Origin: Ziziphus jujuba
Lineage: Eukaryota > Streptophyta > Magnoliopsida > Rosales > Rhamnaceae
Length of the DNA: 64,000 nucleotides
Reading direction: 5' to 3'
Assembly: GCF_031755915.1 (NCBI RefSeq)
Contig: NC_083383.1
Coordinates: 25,398,501 to 25,462,500, forward strand
Shown: positions 63,002 to 64,000 of the stretch, piece by piece
Position numbering within the stretch: position 1 is the stretch's first letter
Layout: every line of letters starts with the position of its first letter
Notes under the pieces: model-generated
The model's input: only the letters and a program-made list of their open reading frames with translations
The model's database searches: none
What the model was told of the DNA's origin: nothing
Made by a program: the position numbers and the translations under genes

Positions 63002-64000
63002 TGATGAGAATTCACTCGTGCCTATACAACCGACAACCCGTTTGGGTGCTGACCCAATACAAATGAAGGCTGAACCAATGGCTCGGGCTTAAGGACAACC
63101 TGGCTAGATTCATATAGAGGGCAATTAATTCCCAAAATGGCTTATCCATACCCGAAGATACAAGACCTTTTCTATGCATTCGAGTGGTGGAAGCTGATAT
63201 AGATCTGGATAGCAGTTTTGGTGCATTTATGGATTCAAAGCAGCATGGAATGGGTTCAAAACTTCTTGATATCATTAAGAAGTCATGGGAAATGGTCAAG
63301 ACCGAAGCTAAGCTGGTCATTTAGGGCTTGTGAGCATAAGAAACATTTTGGCCACAAATTGCCTTGTTTTGGCGCTGAGATTGAAGCCATTTAGTATTTT
63401 AGCATTTTCTCTTTGTTTTGAGCAAGGCCAACATGTAAGACTCATGTCTAATCCTACTTGGCATCCTACATGGCATATTGGTTTTGATTTGGAGCTTTTA
63501 CAAGTTGACAATTGGTCAAAATTAGCTTTGTAGTCAAACTAGTCAAATAGTATCCTAATTTGATTTTAACTCTTTGTTTTAGGAAATTAGTCTTTTATTT
63601 GGTTTTTATTTATTTATTTGATGGACAAATCAACTTAGAAAAGTTACTATTTTATTATTTTCAATGGAAATTAATTAATTCCTAATTCAAAATAAAGGAG
63701 TGAGAATCGACCTACATTAGAATTAGGAAAGGAATGAGAATTGGCCTACATTAGAATTAGGAAAGGAGTGAGAATCGGCCTTCATTATGTTTCCTATTCT
63801 TTGGTGGCCAGTTTCTTCCTATCTTTTTAAGGTTTTTGTTTCATGTCTTGAACCTATTTAAGGGTTATTTTTCAATGATAATGCAGCTTGAATATTTTAC
63901 AGAAAATTAATTGTGAGATTGAATTTCTCATTATTCTCTTTGAACACCTAAAATACTATTTGAGAGTAAGTGTTTTTAGTCTTGGCTTATCAATAGAATA
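63002..64000 (+). repeat. CRM2 3' LTR, truncated by window end
   Basis: Begins TGATGAGAATTC right after the polypurine tract. About 999 bases are present. Near 63700-63780 it has short tandem copies of a GAATTAGGAAAGGAGTGAGAA-like unit that the 5' LTR lacks. Confidence 0.87.

Larger units (their letters stand above)
55059..64000 (+). mobile_element. CRM2: older non-autonomous relative of CRM1, truncated by window end
   Basis: The + strand element has a 5' LTR (55059-56186), degenerate initiator-Met primer site (TGGTATCTAAGCC from 56189), leader, decayed gag-pro and pol remnants (57365-62990), polypurine tract and 3' LTR from 63002, which runs off the window. Without the solo LTR and its extra AGATA, the internal region is about 3.7 kb against 4.1 kb in CRM1. 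It inserted into the Tekay-like pol. The bases before it are ATACT, and the matching duplication lies outside the window. Many stops and visible LTR divergence make it older than CRM1. Confidence 0.86.

Noticed and set aside
1..64000. CRISPR arrays, bacterial operons, tRNA genes or organellar insertions
   Set aside because: The window shows intron-containing plant gene structure and plant retroelements. I saw no tRNA cloverleaf, no regular spacer array and no stretch resembling plastid or mitochondrial genes.

Overview
The window is nuclear DNA of a flowering plant, most likely a eudicot. It is AT-rich, gene-poor, full of (TA)n tracts and dominated by LTR retrotransposons. The only convincing host gene is an AGL12 (XAANTAL1)-type MIKC MADS-box gene on the + strand. 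Its seven exons run from 24201 to 43647, have canonical MIKC sizes (182, 85, 62, 100, 42, 42, 93 nt) and encode 201 residues. The species cannot be named from the sequence alone.

Left part (1-24000). Positions 1-2350 hold the 5' end of a minus-strand Copia element: LTR 1525-2350, primer site beside it, broken gag and protease. Positions 2351-9202 are gene-free. They contain diverged tandem duplications (about 4300-6450) and a long degenerate array of about 21 bp units (6600-8690). A degenerate Tekay/Del-like LTR lies at 9203 to about 12120 and carries a 146 bp LTR-like insert. A LINE-type RNase H relic is at 12500-13023. After AT-rich DNA comes a decayed minus-strand Copia pol (17680-20660), whose RNase H region is split by an old Cassandra-like TRIM recognised by its 5S-rRNA-like LTRs.

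MADS-box locus (24000-43650). Intron 2 (2.9 kb) holds MITE-like repeats. Intron 5 is 13.7 kb because it contains a nest: Copia A (+, 30226 to about 42025), interrupted by Copia B (-, about 35030-40596, GATAT at both edges) and by a 362 bp CACTA-type MITE sitting at Copia A's polypurine tract.

Right part (44007-64000). A Tekay/Del-like Gypsy element on the minus strand begins 360 bp past the AGL12 stop codon. Its 3' LTR (44007-53936) is split by a young non-autonomous chromovirus-like element, 'CRM1' (44813-51985, target duplication CGAAA). Its pol is cut at 55059 by a second, older member of the same family, 'CRM2' (55059 to beyond the window). CRM2's gag is in turn split by a 3067 bp solo LTR with target duplication AGATA (57396-60462).

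The most unusual structure is CRM1. It carries three LTR copies, the extra one partial and inverted, so both outer ends are U3 ends, and a single 5 bp duplication flanks the whole. This looks like integration of a joined two-cDNA molecule. CRM1 and CRM2 also share the same loss of most of pol, so the deleted form itself appears to have been mobilised in trans.
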